Below, piece after piece: positions 63,804 to 64,000 of a stretch of DNA of 64,000 nucleotides (position 1 is its first letter; the number at the start of each line of letters is the position of its first letter). The stretch is from Bradyrhizobium sp. sBnM-33 (lineage in GTDB: Bacteria; Pseudomonadota; Alphaproteobacteria; Rhizobiales; Xanthobacteraceae), in contig NZ_CP136624.1 in assembly GCF_032917945.1 (NCBI RefSeq), positions 4,960,001 through 5,024,000 on the forward strand. Reading direction: 5' to 3'. The notes beneath the pieces were generated by a model. That model was not told the DNA's origin, did no database searches, and saw nothing but the letters and a program-made list of their open reading frames with translations. The translations under genes were made by a program, and so were the position numbers.

Positions 63804-63846
63804 GCGCATCGGCGCCGGTCTTCCGGTTCCGGTGCGTTTTGTTTCT
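63804..63846 (+). terminator. Candidate terminator downstream of ldtR
   Basis: GCATCGGCGCCGG and CCGGTTCCGGTGC pair with a TCTT loop and three mismatch or G-U positions, followed by GTTTTGTTTC. It is about 190 bases from the ldtR stop, so it may serve another transcript. Confidence 0.5.
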
Positions 63847-64000
63847 GAAGGGAAATCCTCCGTTTTCCGCCAACCGACGCTATTTCCGACAGAAATTGCG
63901 ATTTCTGGCGTTGGAACCATCTTCGCACCTGCGAATTATCGCCCCGGCCACGAAACAGGTGAGGGCATGCTGGTCGAGCGCGGAATTCAGGTCCTGAATT
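63847..64000. other. Right edge, possible start of a gene at 63967
   Basis: An ATG at 63967 with AGGTGAGGG before it reads MLVERGIQVL to the edge. Eleven codons are too few to judge. Otherwise no feature seen. Confidence 0.2.

Overview
The window reads as chromosome of a Bradyrhizobium-like alphaproteobacterium (order Hyphomicrobiales). The evidence is the gene content and order: gatCAB with two small ORFs interleaved, dapA-mscL-smpB, rpoZ-rsh-pdxJ-acpS-lepB-rnc-era-recO-parC, and hemB / DUF6163 / ldtR. It is supported by GC-rich codon use, a PorB/Omp2b-type porin, and several families of intergenic palindromic repeats of the kind seen in Bradyrhizobium and Rhodopseudomonas. Species-level assignment is inference.

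Layout. 1-4 kb: a broken cyclase-family gene, a LysR regulator and two nitronate monooxygenase genes. 4-8.4 kb: the amidotransferase operon gatC-orf-gatA-orf-gatB. 8.4-12.4 kb: a gene-poor stretch with a 30-residue lysine-rich protein, a Sel1-like protein, a DUF1186/SEC-C pseudogene with three frameshifts, and tRNA-Ser(GCT). 12.4-20.9 kb: porin, lytic transglycosylase, dapA, mscL, smpB, a peroxiredoxin, uracil-DNA glycosylase and a NYN-domain protein. 21-32.4 kb: the conserved housekeeping block for stringent response, vitamin B6, lipid, secretion, RNA and DNA functions. 32.6-41.6 kb: transporters (cation diffusion facilitator, chrBA chromate resistance, MFS, TauE/SafE, EamA).

41.6-45.6 kb is an arsenic cluster built on two divergent arsR genes. 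One side holds a flavoprotein with a Cys-rich tail, a collapsed MFS remnant and an MFS transporter. The other holds a thioredoxin-type arsenate reductase, an AqpS-like aquaglyceroporin and a glutaredoxin-type arsenate reductase. No ArsB or Acr3 pump is visible. Next come a class III nucleotidyl cyclase and a beta-lactamase-fold hydrolase whose two halves are joined only through a -1 frameshift at an A AAA AAG heptamer, then two MFS transporters.

51.5-58.8 kb is the most unusual region. A secreted animal-type haem peroxidase (His-rich N-terminus, RTX C-terminus) lies downstream of a compact operon encoding a PspA fusion, a YqiJ-like membrane protein and a YqiK flotillin. This operon diverges from mntH, the Mn(II) importer. 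The PspA homologue carries about 160 extra N-terminal residues that resemble the non-catalytic N-terminal lobe of TnpB transposon nucleases, cut exactly before RuvC. A strong ribosome binding site inside the reading frame should also allow PspA to be made alone. Both the peroxidase leader and the mntH upstream region carry repeated TTGCAA motifs, so a shared manganese-responsive regulator is possible. The right end holds bpt, an RDD protein, hemB, a DUF6163 protein and ldtR.
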